Assembly: GCF_029076445.1 (NCBI RefSeq)
Contig: NZ_JARESG010000003.1
Location: forward strand, 62,001 to 126,000
Reading direction: 5' to 3'
DNA length: 64,000 nt
Source: Pseudarthrobacter naphthalenicus
Lineage (GTDB): Bacteria; Actinomycetota; Actinomycetes; Actinomycetales; Micrococcaceae
Of the stretch, positions 7,929 through 16,461 are shown piece after piece. The notes under the pieces were generated by a model that did not search any database, was not told the DNA's origin, and saw only the letters and a program-made list of their open reading frames with translations. How positions within the stretch are numbered: position 1 is the stretch's first letter; each line of letters opens with the position of its first letter. Made by a program: the position numbers and the translations under genes.

Positions 7929-9293
7929 GTGTCTATTCCCAATACCGAAACGCCCACCACAGACGCTCAAGGCACTTCAGAAGCACCCGTTGACCACAAG
8001 ACCGGCAAGGACCGCGTGCAACGGCGCACCAACGTCCGTTGGAAGATGTTCCTCCTCCTTCTGGTGCTTGTCGCCGTGAATTACATCGATCGCGGCTCCA
8101 TTTCGGTGGCCCTGCCGATCATCCAGAAGGAATTCAACCTCGCCCCCGAGCTCGTTGGCCTGCTCCTGTCCGCCTTCTTCTGGACCTATGCACTCATGCA
8201 GATCCCGGTGGGGTGGCTGATCGACAGATTTGGTCCGCGCAAGGTCATGACTGCCTCGTGTGTGGGCTGGGGCGCCGCGACTGCGGCTTCCGGCATGGCC
8301 GGCGGCTTCCTCAGCATGTTCATCGCCCGCATGGGTATCGGCGTCACCGAAGCAGGCGTCATGCCGGCCGGTGGAAAGCTCAATGCCATCTGGATGCACA
8401 AGTCCGAACGCGGCCGCGGCGCGACCATCCTTGACGCGGGTGCACCTTTGGGCGCCGGCCTCGGTGGCATCCTTATTGCCGGGCTGATTGCTGCAACGGG
8501 CAGCTGGCGGTGGGCGTTCGTCATCGCCGGTGCTGCCACAGTCCTCATGGGACTGGCCGTGTGGTGGTACGTCCGCGACAATCCCCGCGAGCACCGGGGT
8601 GTCAATGATGCTGAAGCCGAATACATCGAAGCTTCCCATGCTGCCGAAGATGCCGAAGCCGAACGCGACGGCAGCAAGGGCAAGCGCGCCCTGCTTCCCT
8701 ACCTGCGGTTCCGCTCCTTCTGGGCCATGTGCTTCGGCTGGCTGGGCTTCAATGGCGTGTTTTACGGCCTGTTGACCTGGGGCCCGCTCTACCTGGCCCA
8801 GGACAAGGGCTTTGACCTGAAGACCATTGGCTGGTCCACGTTCGTGATCTTCGGTGCCGGGTTCGTCGGGGAAATCCTGGGCGGCACTCTTGCTGACAAG
8901 TGGCGTGCGGCCGGAGCATCGGCCAACCGCGTCATGCGTACTCTGCTGGGCATCTCCAGCGCCGTGGTGATCGGCGGCCTGATAGGTGTCACATTGGTGC
9001 CCGATCCCACCACCGCCGTTGTTCTGCTCTCTCTGGTCATGTTCTTCCTGCGCTGGGTGGGCCTCTTCTGGAGCATCCCCTCCATCCTGGGCGGCCGGAC
9101 AAACGCCGGTGTACTTGGCGGAGCCATGAACTTCAGTGGCAACATCTCCGGCTTCGTCACTCCCATCGCCGTCGGCCTGATCGTCGGCGCCACCGGTTCC
9201 TACACTTGGGCTCTGCTCTACTTCGTCGGATCCGCCATCGTGATGGGAGTATCCGTGCTAACCCTGAACTACAACAAGCGGCTTCCTGTCTAA
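7929..9293 (+). CDS. MFS transporter, anion:cation symporter-like
   Basis: The product has 454 residues and about 12 membrane spans. NYIDRGSISVALPIIQKEF in the first span region, GWLIDRFGPRKVM (the loop 2-3 signature) and GIGVTEAGVMPAGGKL (span 5 region) match the anion:cation symporter branch of MFS, which imports organic acids such as aldarates, galactonate or phthalate. GTG 7929 is chosen because AAGGAGA lies just upstream; earlier in-frame codons lie in the mRNA leader. A charged loop of about 35 residues (EAEYIEASHAAEDAEAERDG) separates the two six-helix halves. It heads an operon with a GntR regulator and hydantoinase-type genes and is the probable substrate importer, regulated by the operator at 7781. 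Confidence 0.88.
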   Translation: MSIPNTETPTTDAQGTSEAPVDHKTGKDRVQRRTNVRWKMFLLLLVLVAVNYIDRGSISVALPIIQKEFNLAPELVGLLLSAFFWTYALMQIPVGWLIDRFGPRKVMTASCVGWGAATAASGMAGGFLSMFIARMGIGVTEAGVMPAGGKLNAIWMHKSERGRGATILDAGAPLGAGLGGILIAGLIAATGSWRWAFVIAGAATVLMGLAVWWYVRDNPREHRGVNDAEAEYIEASHAAEDAEAERDGSKGKRALLPYLRFRSFWAMCFGWLGFNGVFYGLLTWGPLYLAQDKGFDLKTIGWSTFVIFGAGFVGEILGGTLADKWRAAGASANRVMRTLLGISSAVVIGGLIGVTLVPDPTTAVVLLSLVMFFLRWVGLFWSIPSILGGRTNAGVLGGAMNFSGNISGFVTPIAVGLIVGATGSYTWALLYFVGSAIVMGVSVLTLNYNKRLPV

Positions 9294-9345
9294 GCTGGCA
9301 ACCCGAGGGTAGCCAAGAAGCGCCTCATCCTCCGCCGGGAGCGCA

Positions 9346-10059
9346 ATGCCACACAAAACATCCGAATGGAGCAACATGCTTACCGCAGAAGAGACCCAGG
9401 ACAAGGAACGCCCCCTCCGCGAGTCGGTCCGGGACACCCTCCGCACCCGGATCTTTGAAGGGCACTACGCTCCCGGCACACGGCTCGTGGAACGTGATCT
9501 CGCCGCGGAGTTCAACGTGTCCCGGCTCCCGATCCGCGAAGCGCTGCGCATGCTCCGCCAGGAAGGCCTCATCAGTGACCGTGGAGCACGAGGGGCTGAA
9601 GTCAGCACTCTCAGCCCCAAGGACGTTGAGGATCTGTTCGACGTCCGACAGTCTCTCGAGGTGTTGGCCTGCCGGCTCGCCGCCGTCAGGGCCACACCCG
9701 AAGACCTTGTTCACCTCGAAGGCCTGCTCGAAGAGGCCGAGCGTTGCCTTGCCAAAGGTGCCGTGATGGATTCGCACCGGGCCAACAGCGAATTCCACGA
9801 CGCCATCACCGGCATCGCTGACAACAACTTCCTTAAATCCGCTCTCGAACCCCTTCAAGGGCGCATGCACTGGCTGTTTCGCCATGTCGGCGACCTGCCC
9901 GAACTCATTCAGGAACACCGTCACCTTTACGCCGCGATCGCCACTGGGGACCCTGACAGGGCCGCCGCCCAGTCCGCGTCACACATCGGCAAGTACCGCG
10001 AACAGTTTCCGGAGGACTTCCGGAAATCCGAACCAACGCTGCACCGGAGGAAGAAATGA
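9346..10059 (+). CDS. GntR-family transcriptional regulator (FCD domain)
   Basis: The 237-residue protein has an N-terminal winged helix-turn-helix (RTRIFEGHYAPGTRLVERDLAAEFNVSR...LPIREALRMLRQEGL, residues about 30-80) and a C-terminal FCD effector domain with the metal-site histidines of SEFHDAI, HWLFRH and QSASHIGKYREQ. FCD regulators usually bind a metal and an organic-acid ligand and repress until induced. The stop overlaps the next ATG (ATGA at 10056), so it is translated with the racemase-like gene. ATG 9376 (GGAG 4 nt upstream) is an equally good start. It probably binds the palindrome at 7781-7809. Confidence 0.9.
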   Translation: MPHKTSEWSNMLTAEETQDKERPLRESVRDTLRTRIFEGHYAPGTRLVERDLAAEFNVSRLPIREALRMLRQEGLISDRGARGAEVSTLSPKDVEDLFDVRQSLEVLACRLAAVRATPEDLVHLEGLLEEAERCLAKGAVMDSHRANSEFHDAITGIADNNFLKSALEPLQGRMHWLFRHVGDLPELIQEHRHLYAAIATGDPDRAAAQSASHIGKYREQFPEDFRKSEPTLHRRKK

Positions 10060-10853
10060 AACTGCTCGTCATCAACCCCAACACTAGCGATGACGTCACT
10101 GCGCTGATCGAAACGGAAGCCTTGCGATCTGCCGCCCTGGGCACCGAACTGGTGGTCCGCACAGCCAACCACGGCGTGGAGTACATTGAAACCCGCTTCG
10201 AGTCCCTCATAGCGGCCGGCGCCGTAGCCGAGATCATGGCGGAATACTCCAAAGACGGGGACGAGGTTATCGATGGCATCGTCGTCGCAGCCTTCGGCGA
10301 CCCGGGCATGCCTGCCCTGAAGGAACTTACCGACGTGCCTGTTATCGGCATCACCGAGGCAGCGCTCTGCGCTGCTGCGCTGCAAGGACACCGCTTCTCC
10401 ATTATCGCCATCTCGGACCGGATCAAGCCCTGGTACCGCGACTGCGTGGACCGGTTCGGCCTCACCGGCCGGCTGGCTTCCATCCGCTCCATCAATGAAT
10501 CCCTCAACACCATCGGTTCGGTACAGCAGGACTTCAAGGAAACCCTGCTGGCACTCAGCCGTCAGTCCGTCGCGGAGGACGGCGCCGACGTCATCATCCT
10601 TGCAGGCGCGCCCCTGGCCGGGCTCGCCCGCGAACTACGGGGGCAAATTCCCGTCCCGGTAGTTGATGGCATTGCCGCAGGAATACGCATGGCGGAGGCC
10701 GTTGTGGGGCTCCAGTCCGGAACCCACCGCGCCGGAGCCTTCGCACCACCGCCTATCAAGACCCGCAAGGGCCTTTCCGAGAACCTCAACGCAGCCCTTA
10801 GCAATGCCCAAACAACGGCGTACGCCACCGCTCCTGCAGACCCGGCTAAGTAG
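10056..10853 (+). CDS. hydantoin-racemase-like protein lacking both catalytic cysteines
   Basis: The 265 residues follow the hydantoin-racemase pattern: MKLLVINPNTSDDV at the N-terminus, GIVVAAFGDPGMPALKEL, VIGITEAAL, VIILAGAPLAGLA and VPVVDGIAAGIRMAEAVV. The two positions that carry the catalytic cysteines in HyuE (ACFGDPG and LGCAG) are Ala79 and Gly184 here. Either it is a non-racemase enzyme, a ligand-binding protein, or catalyses by another mechanism. The C-terminus has an additional tail of about 20 residues rich in Ala and Thr. It is translationally coupled to the GntR gene and followed after 49 nt by the hydantoinase-like gene. Confidence 0.85.
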   Translation: MKLLVINPNTSDDVTALIETEALRSAALGTELVVRTANHGVEYIETRFESLIAAGAVAEIMAEYSKDGDEVIDGIVVAAFGDPGMPALKELTDVPVIGITEAALCAAALQGHRFSIIAISDRIKPWYRDCVDRFGLTGRLASIRSINESLNTIGSVQQDFKETLLALSRQSVAEDGADVIILAGAPLAGLARELRGQIPVPVVDGIAAGIRMAEAVVGLQSGTHRAGAFAPPPIKTRKGLSENLNAALSNAQTTAYATAPADPAK

Positions 10854-10902
10854 GGGCACATCCGACTAGTCCACCCAGACTCTCCCGATTAGAAGGACAA
10901 TC

Positions 10903-12336
10903 ATGTCCCACACTCCAGAACTCGTCGTCGCCAACGGAACCGTGGTGAATAGCTTCGGCCGGTCGAACGCCCACGTCATCATTCACGACGGCAAAATCAC
11001 CCGCCTAGTCGAAGCATCGGAGCCAGTCCCTCATGCCGCTCGCACGATCGACGCGACCGGCCGCCTAGTGATCCCCGGCGGCGTGGACGGCCACTGCCAC
11101 GTGGCCCAGGTGACCGGGCGCTTCCGCACATTAGACGACTACAAAACCACCTCAACCGCAGCCCTGTGGGGAGGCACCACAACAATCATCGACTTCGGCA
11201 TCCCACGCGACGCCCAGGAAACCCCCCTAATGGCCGTCCTGAACAAGAAGGATCTGGCCCGGGAGTCCCGGTGCGACGTCGCCCTGCACGGGGCGGTCGT
11301 CAGCTGGGACGAAACAGTGCCCTGGCAACTGGAACAGCTCGCCGCCGAGGGTGTCCGCTCCGTGAAGATGTACACCACAAACCGCGGCACCACCATGGCG
11401 GACGGCGGCACCATCATCAAAGTCATGCGGGAGATGGTGCGGTTGGATGGTCTCACTTACATTCACGCTGAGCATGACCCCATCATTACCGACTGCACCC
11501 AGCAGCACGCAGATGACGGGCGGATCGGCATCGAGCACCTGCACCGGACCCGCCCCGAGCTGGCCGAGGAAATTTCCGTCAAGGAAACCCTCGCCATGGC
11601 CGAATACACCGGGGCACCTGTCTACTTTGTGCACCAGACGACCCCCGGAGCCGTGGACCTGGTGAGCGAGGCCCGCAGCCGCGGACAGGAGGCCTACTCC
11701 GAAACCTGCCCTCATTACCTGACCCTCGATGACTCCGCCTACGGCTCAGCGTTCCCGGAGTGGTACGCCTGCTGCCCGCCAATGCGCAGTGCCGAAACAG
11801 TCGCCGCCCTCAAGGAACGTCTTTTCAACGGAGCAATCCACACGGTCTCCTCAGATCACTCCTGCTACGACCTATCGCAGAAGCGCGAACGCACCGACGA
11901 CATCCGCGCCATGCCCCACGGCCTGCCAGGCGTGGAGACACGTATGCCCGTCACCTTCACCGCCCTCATGACAGACCCTGCCCGCAACAGTGTGGAGGAC
12001 TTCGTCGAGGTCTTCTCAGCCGGTCCCGCCCGCATCAACGCGGTCCCCGGCAAGGGAACCATCGGTGAAGGCTTCGACGCCGACCTCGTCATCTTCGACC
12101 CCCTCGAAACACGCGTGGTCGACGGCAGGAACCTCCATATGGGTACGGACTTCTCCCCATTCCACGGCGTGAAGCTCACCGGCTGGCCTGCCGTCGTGGT
12201 GTCCGCCGGCAAAATAGTGCTGGACAGCGAAGGCTTCCACGACCCCGGCCCCGTAGGCCGCTTCGTGGCCCGCAACGGCTTCCGCGAACACACCACGGCC
12301 CAAGACACTCTCACCTCCGCCCCCGCAGCAATTTAG
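10903..12336 (+). CDS. dihydropyrimidinase/D-hydantoinase-family cyclic amidohydrolase
   Basis: The 477-residue protein has the full binuclear metal site of the hydantoinase/dihydropyrimidinase/allantoinase family: HCH at residues 64-66, the lysine to be carboxylated at about 155 (SVKMYTTNRG), His188 (YIHAEHD), His244 (YFVHQTTP) and Asp318 (HTVSSDHSC). The length is as expected. Such enzymes open cyclic amides such as hydantoins, dihydropyrimidines or imides, giving N-carbamoyl acids or half-amides. AGAAGGACA upstream supports ATG 10903. It lies between the racemase-like gene and an arylmalonate-decarboxylase-like gene. No N-carbamoyl amino-acid hydrolase is seen nearby, so product processing is unexplained. 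Confidence 0.9.
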   Translation: MSHTPELVVANGTVVNSFGRSNAHVIIHDGKITRLVEASEPVPHAARTIDATGRLVIPGGVDGHCHVAQVTGRFRTLDDYKTTSTAALWGGTTTIIDFGIPRDAQETPLMAVLNKKDLARESRCDVALHGAVVSWDETVPWQLEQLAAEGVRSVKMYTTNRGTTMADGGTIIKVMREMVRLDGLTYIHAEHDPIITDCTQQHADDGRIGIEHLHRTRPELAEEISVKETLAMAEYTGAPVYFVHQTTPGAVDLVSEARSRGQEAYSETCPHYLTLDDSAYGSAFPEWYACCPPMRSAETVAALKERLFNGAIHTVSSDHSCYDLSQKRERTDDIRAMPHGLPGVETRMPVTFTALMTDPARNSVEDFVEVFSAGPARINAVPGKGTIGEGFDADLVIFDPLETRVVDGRNLHMGTDFSPFHGVKLTGWPAVVVSAGKIVLDSEGFHDPGPVGRFVARNGFREHTTAQDTLTSAPAAI

Positions 12337-12344
12337 GAGCAGCC

Positions 12345-13073
12345 ATGCCTTCCGCAGCACGTAAAACCCGCATCGGCATGATCGTGCCATCCTCCAATAC
12401 GTGCCTGGAACCCCAGAGCTACCGCATCCTGGGCGACCGAAACGACGTTACGATCCACTTCACCCGCATCCCCGTGACCCGTATAGCCCTTGACGACTCG
12501 TCAGACAAACAGTTCGACCCAGCTGTCATGCGCGACGCGGCCCGACTCCTTGCGACGGCGGATGTCGATGTCATCGCCTGGAACGGCACCTCCGGGTCAT
12601 GGCTCGGCGCCGAGCACGACCGCAAACTCGTCAACGAGATCACCAGCGCCACCGGCATTCCGGCCACTACCTCGACATTGGCCTACCTACAAGCGTTCCG
12701 AGCGTTCGGGACCGAGCGGATCGGACTTTTTACGCCCTACACAGAAGATGTCAACCGCGCTGTCATGGTGTCTTACGAACGGGAGGGCATCAAGACGGTG
12801 GATCACCGCTTCCTGGGCCTGAGTGATAACGAAGCCTTCGGCCGGGTGACGGACGATGAGATGCGCCCTGGCTCCCTCGAACTAGCCGCAGCGGCGCCGG
12901 ACGCACTCGTCTACCTATGCACCAACCTGTACGGCGCCAACATCGCAGCCGGAGTCGAAGAACAGACAGGCGTGCCGGTACTGGACTCTGTGGCCGTTAC
13001 CCTGTGGCACTGCCTTAAACTCGCCGGGTCTCCCCTGCTAGAACAGAAGTGGGGCAAGCTGCTCGCCCACTGA
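12345..13073 (+). CDS. maleate isomerase/arylmalonate decarboxylase-family protein
   Basis: The 242-residue protein matches this Asp/Glu-racemase-fold branch: RIGMIVPSSNTCLEPQ at the N-terminus, VIAWNGTSGSWLG at residues 76-88, ATTSTLAYLQAFRAFG, PYTEDVN and VYLCTNLYGANI. Maleate isomerase and Asp/Glu racemases carry a cysteine in the first active-site loop; here this loop reads N80-G81-T82-S83, as in arylmalonate decarboxylase (MGTS), while the second cysteine (Cys192) is kept. A decarboxylation of a malonate-type acid, or a one-Cys isomerisation, is therefore more likely than racemisation. AGGAGCAGCC precedes ATG 12345, only 8 nt after the hydantoinase stop. Confidence 0.85.
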   Translation: MPSAARKTRIGMIVPSSNTCLEPQSYRILGDRNDVTIHFTRIPVTRIALDDSSDKQFDPAVMRDAARLLATADVDVIAWNGTSGSWLGAEHDRKLVNEITSATGIPATTSTLAYLQAFRAFGTERIGLFTPYTEDVNRAVMVSYEREGIKTVDHRFLGLSDNEAFGRVTDDEMRPGSLELAAAAPDALVYLCTNLYGANIAAGVEEQTGVPVLDSVAVTLWHCLKLAGSPLLEQKWGKLLAH

Positions 13074-13243
13074 CCTGCGCGGGTCCTTCAGCGGCACGGA
13101 CAAAACACAGAGGCTGGCGATTCGATTGCATCCACGACCATTATCATTTGACGTTTGCGGTCTCCCCATTTGCCCCCGCCCCAGAGCCGATCTAAAGCGC
13201 GGCCAAGGAACCTACTCCCGAACCTCGAGAAGGAAACAACCGC

Positions 13244-14089
13244 ATGAAGTTTGCACGCCTCGGTGCCATCGGCGCCGAAACCCCGGCCATCATGGACGGT
13301 AGGACCTACTACTCTCTGGCGGGACTGACCCCGGACCTGGACCCCGACTTCTGGTCCTCCGACGGTCCTGCCCGTGCAGCAGCAGCCCTTGCTGCGGGGG
13401 AACTCCCGGAGTTGGATGCCGTGAACCTCCGGATCGGGGCGCCGATCACCCGGCCTTCTTCCGTGTTTTGCATCGGCTTGAACTACGCCGGACACGCCGC
13501 TGAGTCCGGTTCCGAACCGCCTCTTGCGCCCATACTTTTCCAGAAGGCCGCCAACACGGTCTCCGGCCCCAATGACGCCGTCCCAATCCCAATCGGTTCC
13601 ACCAAAACCGATTGGGAAGTTGAACTGGGCGTGGTTATCGGTACCCGTGCGTCCTACCTCGATTCACCTTCAGATGCGCTTAGCCACATTGCCGGCTTCG
13701 TGGCGGTCAACGACCTCTCCGAGCGGACCTTCCAACTGGAGGCATCCGGTGGTCAGTGGTCCAAGGGCAAGAGTTGTGCCGGGTTCTGCCCCACCGGCCC
13801 CTACCTGGCTACCCCAGACGAGGTGGACGCCGGCGACCTCCGGCTGCGTAGCTGGGTAAACGGTGAACCGCGCCAAGACTCGACCACGCAGGACTTGATT
13901 TTCGATGTGGCCACCATTATTCATGACCTCAGCCAGTATCTCGTGCTGGAACCGGGCGACTTGATCTGTACCGGGACTCCTGAGGGCGTGGCCTTGTCCG
14001 GACGCTTCCCCTATCTAAAAGCCGGGGACGTGGTGGAGGTAGAGGTTGCTGGCCTAGGACGCCAGCGCCAAGAATTCGTCATGACCTAA
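13244..14089 (+). CDS. fumarylacetoacetate hydrolase (FAH) family protein
   Basis: The 281-residue product has the FAH fold signatures: FCIGLNYAGHAAESG near residues 78-92, PILFQKAANTVSGPND, the metal-binding WEVELGVVIG (Glu-x-Glu), FVAVNDLSERTFQ, QWSKGKSCAGFCPTGPYL, and LEPGDLICTGTPEGVA. Family members cleave C-C bonds of acylpyruvates, decarboxylate oxaloacetate, or hydrate 2-oxo-pentenoates. AGAAGGAAACAACCGC precedes the ATG. It lies 170 nt after the decarboxylase-like gene, so it may have its own promoter, but probably serves the final step of the same catabolic route. Confidence 0.88.
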   Translation: MKFARLGAIGAETPAIMDGRTYYSLAGLTPDLDPDFWSSDGPARAAAALAAGELPELDAVNLRIGAPITRPSSVFCIGLNYAGHAAESGSEPPLAPILFQKAANTVSGPNDAVPIPIGSTKTDWEVELGVVIGTRASYLDSPSDALSHIAGFVAVNDLSERTFQLEASGGQWSKGKSCAGFCPTGPYLATPDEVDAGDLRLRSWVNGEPRQDSTTQDLIFDVATIIHDLSQYLVLEPGDLICTGTPEGVALSGRFPYLKAGDVVEVEVAGLGRQRQEFVMT

Positions 14090-14651
14090 GGGGGCGCATC
14101 CGCTTTCAGCGATGGTTTGGTCGAACGCACGCACGGAGTCCTAGTGACGCGTCATGACTTTGACCATTTTTCCGTGGCTTTGTCTCCCAGGTTCCTTTCG
14201 GATTCATCCACGAGCAGGGTCAGATCCATCGAAACTAGACGGCTAAGTAGTGCTTCATGATGGCAAGGATGATCTTCCACTGCTAACCGCTCCCCGGAAG
14301 CAATCAGCTGACGACTGGTACAGGTGCATATGCGATTTCGAATTATTCGTGCCTGCGCGACGGCGCTGTAGGACCAGGCCCGCGCAACTTTTTAGCGAAC
14401 ACGGCCTCTCGTGTAGCCGGGCCCGGACCCCGAAAGTCCTGAGAACCTGAAGCCTGGCTTGGAGTTTCGTCGAGTTAGGGCACACCCCAGACTGACGTCA
14501 GGCAGGTGGGAAAAGCACGTCAGAATAGGGTCCATTCGGCATATTCCGGGCCCACGCAGCACAAGCCTTAGATCCCAAACTGACACGTTCAGCTCTATGC
14601 CGGGTCAGTGCGAATCTCGCCCCGCCACCGCAAGCCGAGCCAGCCCCTCCC
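14090..14651. other. 562-bp region without a recognisable gene
   Basis: This stretch between the FAH gene and the convergent LysR-effector-domain gene contains only short ORFs in all frames and has a lower G+C content than its surroundings. I see no tRNA, inverted repeat or family motif. It marks the right end of the catabolic island and may be decayed sequence. Confidence 0.4.
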
Positions 14652-15401
14652 CTACCGCTTCCCCTTCTTCCGGGAGCCCTTCCCGCGGCCCTTGTCCGGG
14701 TTGGGCGCGTACCGCTGCGCCACCTTGGGCTTCTTGACGGCGGGTCCGCGCCGGTCCGGCTTCGGTTCCTTCTTGGGCTTTTCCTGCTGGGCGGAGGGCT
14801 GCCGGGAGCTCGCGGCGGTCCGGCCGCGGACGATCCCGATGAACTCCTCGATGATCTCGTCCGTGGAATCGCTGGGCCAGGCCAGCGCGATTTCGGTGAC
14901 GGGCGCCCCGGTCAGGCGCCGGGCCACCGTATCCTTGACGTTGAAATGCCGGGCCACGGACATCGGCAGGATCACCAGGCCGGCGCCGGACGCCACCACC
15001 TGCATGGCCATCTCCGGGCCGCCCAGTTCGGCGACGTCCAGGAACGTCTCTTCCGCCAGGTCGTCCAGCGCCACCTCCTCGAACACCGAAATCTCGTGCC
15101 CCTTGGGAGCCACCACCACGGGCTGCTCCTCGTACAGGGGGATCACATTGAGGCCTTCGCGCTCCACCGGAAGCCGGACGAAGGACAGGTCCGCGGTTCC
15201 GTCAGTTAATACGGACAGCTGCGCGCCGTCGTCGGACATGAACGATTCCAGCGGAATATCCAGCACGCGCTCTTCCCAGCGGCGGATCCACTTCCCCGGC
15301 GTCACACCGGCCACGTAGGCGAAACGCAGCACGCGGGGCGCCTCGGCCTCCCGAGGTTCAGCGGGGGACGGGTTCTGCGGGGATTCATTGTCGGCGGGCA
15401 C
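14652..15401 (-). CDS. LysR-type effector-binding domain protein without HTH
   Basis: The product (about 249 residues) matches only the C-terminal substrate-binding half of LysR regulators: LRFAYVAGVTPGKWIRRWEER, then LSVLTDGTADLSFVRLP, VIPLYEEQPVVVAPKGH, VVASGAGLVILPMSVARHF and TEIALAWPSD. No helix-turn-helix is present. The C-terminal 45 residues are a Lys/Arg/Pro-rich basic tail (PKKEPKPDRRGPAVKKPKVAQ) that could bind nucleic acid. GTG 15401 is taken as start because the divergent gene begins at 15439; an ORF extension to 15497 would overlap it. Regulation of the DUF5997 neighbour is plausible but unproven. Confidence 0.75.
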   Translation of the reverse strand: MPADNESPQNPSPAEPREAEAPRVLRFAYVAGVTPGKWIRRWEERVLDIPLESFMSDDGAQLSVLTDGTADLSFVRLPVEREGLNVIPLYEEQPVVVAPKGHEISVFEEVALDDLAEETFLDVAELGGPEMAMQVVASGAGLVILPMSVARHFNVKDTVARRLTGAPVTEIALAWPSDSTDEIIEEFIGIVRGRTAASSRQPSAQQEKPKKEPKPDRRGPAVKKPKVAQRYAPNPDKGRGKGSRKKGKR

Positions 15402-15438
15402 GTCTTCACAGTACCGCCCGCCCGGATACCCTTGAAGC

Positions 15439-15843
15439 ATGACCTCTGCAAACTCCCAGTCCATGAAGCCGGCCACCGTTGCCAAGAAACTTGGCATCTA
15501 CCTGCCCGCAACACCGCAGGAGTTCCAGGATTCCACCATCACCCGCGCCGACTTCGCCGAACTCCAGGCCAACCCGCCGGAGTGGCTCGCCGAACTGCGC
15601 CGCAACGGCCCGCACCCCCGCCCGGTGGTTGCCCAAAAACTGAACGTCTCCATCAGCGGCCTGGCCCGCGGCGGCGTGGAAGAAGCGCTGACGACGGCGG
15701 AAATCACCGCGCTGCTGCAGGCTCCCCCGGCGTGGCTGGTCACCGAACGCGCCACCCACGCCGCCGTGCGCGCCGAGGCCCAGCGGGTCAAGGACGAAGC
15801 CGCCAAAAAGGACGCGAAGAAGGCCCGCCCGAAGGCTGAATAG
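15439..15843 (+). CDS. DUF5997 family protein
   Basis: The 134-residue protein matches the actinobacterial DUF5997 family in my recollection: KPATVAKKLGIYLPATPQEFQDS, ELQANPPEWLAELRRNGPHPRPVVAQKLNVSISGLARGGV and a final Lys/Ala-rich helix (KDEAAKKDAKKARPKAE). The segment VAQKLNVSISGLARGG looks like a short helix-turn-helix, hinting at DNA binding. It is divergently arranged with the LysR-effector-domain gene, a frequent pairing in related genomes as I remember. Function unknown. Confidence 0.8.
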   Translation: MTSANSQSMKPATVAKKLGIYLPATPQEFQDSTITRADFAELQANPPEWLAELRRNGPHPRPVVAQKLNVSISGLARGGVEEALTTAEITALLQAPPAWLVTERATHAAVRAEAQRVKDEAAKKDAKKARPKAE

Positions 15844-15855
15844 ACCTTAAAAATC

Positions 15856-15910
15856 GAAGCTTGTCCGCGGATCCGGACCGTCAGGCCCGGCTCCGCGGAC
15901 AGGCTTCTTT
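15856..15910. terminator. bidirectional intrinsic terminator
   Basis: A 16-bp stem (GAAGCTTGTCCGCGGA against 15892-15907, one G:T pair) with a 20-nt loop, followed by TTT on the plus strand and preceded by AAAA, lies between the convergent DUF5997 and VOC genes. Confidence 0.8.
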
Positions 15911-15925
15911 GCTGTCAGGGGATTT

Positions 15926-16306
15926 TCAGTCCTGGTGCAGCTGCACCAGATTGCCGCAGCCGTCCTCGAACACGGCCGTGGTGCCGTACGGGTTCTCTGA
16001 CGGTTCGCCCTTGAACTCCACGCCGGCAGCCACCAGCCGCTCATACTCGGCCCGAACGTCCGGTACGCCGAAAACGATGGCCGGCATCCCGGCGTCGTGC
16101 ACTGCGTTCATGTAGTCCGCGCCGATCGGGTTGTCACTGGGCTCCAGCAGCAGCCCCACGGAACTGTCATCGGCGCCGGGATCCTTGATGATGAAGAGGT
16201 TGTACTCGGGCATCGCCATGAGCGTCTCAAACCCCAGGGTTTCGGTGTAGAACGTGTGGGCGGCCGCGGGATCCGTGACATGGATGCTGCACATTTTCAG
16301 TCTCAT
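15926..16306 (-). CDS. VOC-family (glyoxalase/bleomycin-resistance fold) protein
   Basis: At 126 residues this is a single VOC unit with two beta-alpha-beta-beta-beta halves: MRLKMCSIHVTDPAAAHTFYTETLGF, then VGLLLEPSDNP, and IVFGVPDVRAEYERLVAAGVEFKGEP ending VFEDGCGNLVQLHQD. The last motif contains the usual metal-site Glu/Asp and Gln/His positions. Members range from dioxygenases to lactoylglutathione lyases and antibiotic-binding proteins, so the substrate is not predictable. It stands alone, with a terminator at its 3' end. Confidence 0.85.
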   Translation of the reverse strand: MRLKMCSIHVTDPAAAHTFYTETLGFETLMAMPEYNLFIIKDPGADDSSVGLLLEPSDNPIGADYMNAVHDAGMPAIVFGVPDVRAEYERLVAAGVEFKGEPSENPYGTTAVFEDGCGNLVQLHQD

Positions 16307-16461
16307 GGTCCCAAGCTACCGGCCGGAAGCGCGGCCGGGAACCGCCACGGCGCGAACCCGCCGGGAACCCATGCAACCCATTGACCCCGGTGGCCGCAGG
16401 GGATGGAATGGAAGGAGCAGTCCGGAATCCTGGGCCGGGCCTGATACGGGGAGGTGCCGCG

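Noticed and set aside
13148..13175. TTGACG as -35 element before the FAH-family gene
   Set aside because: No acceptable -10 hexamer is found at 16-18 bp distance.
14250..14450. small frames in the gap after the FAH gene
   Set aside because: No ribosome site, no conserved motif and overlapping alternatives on both strands.
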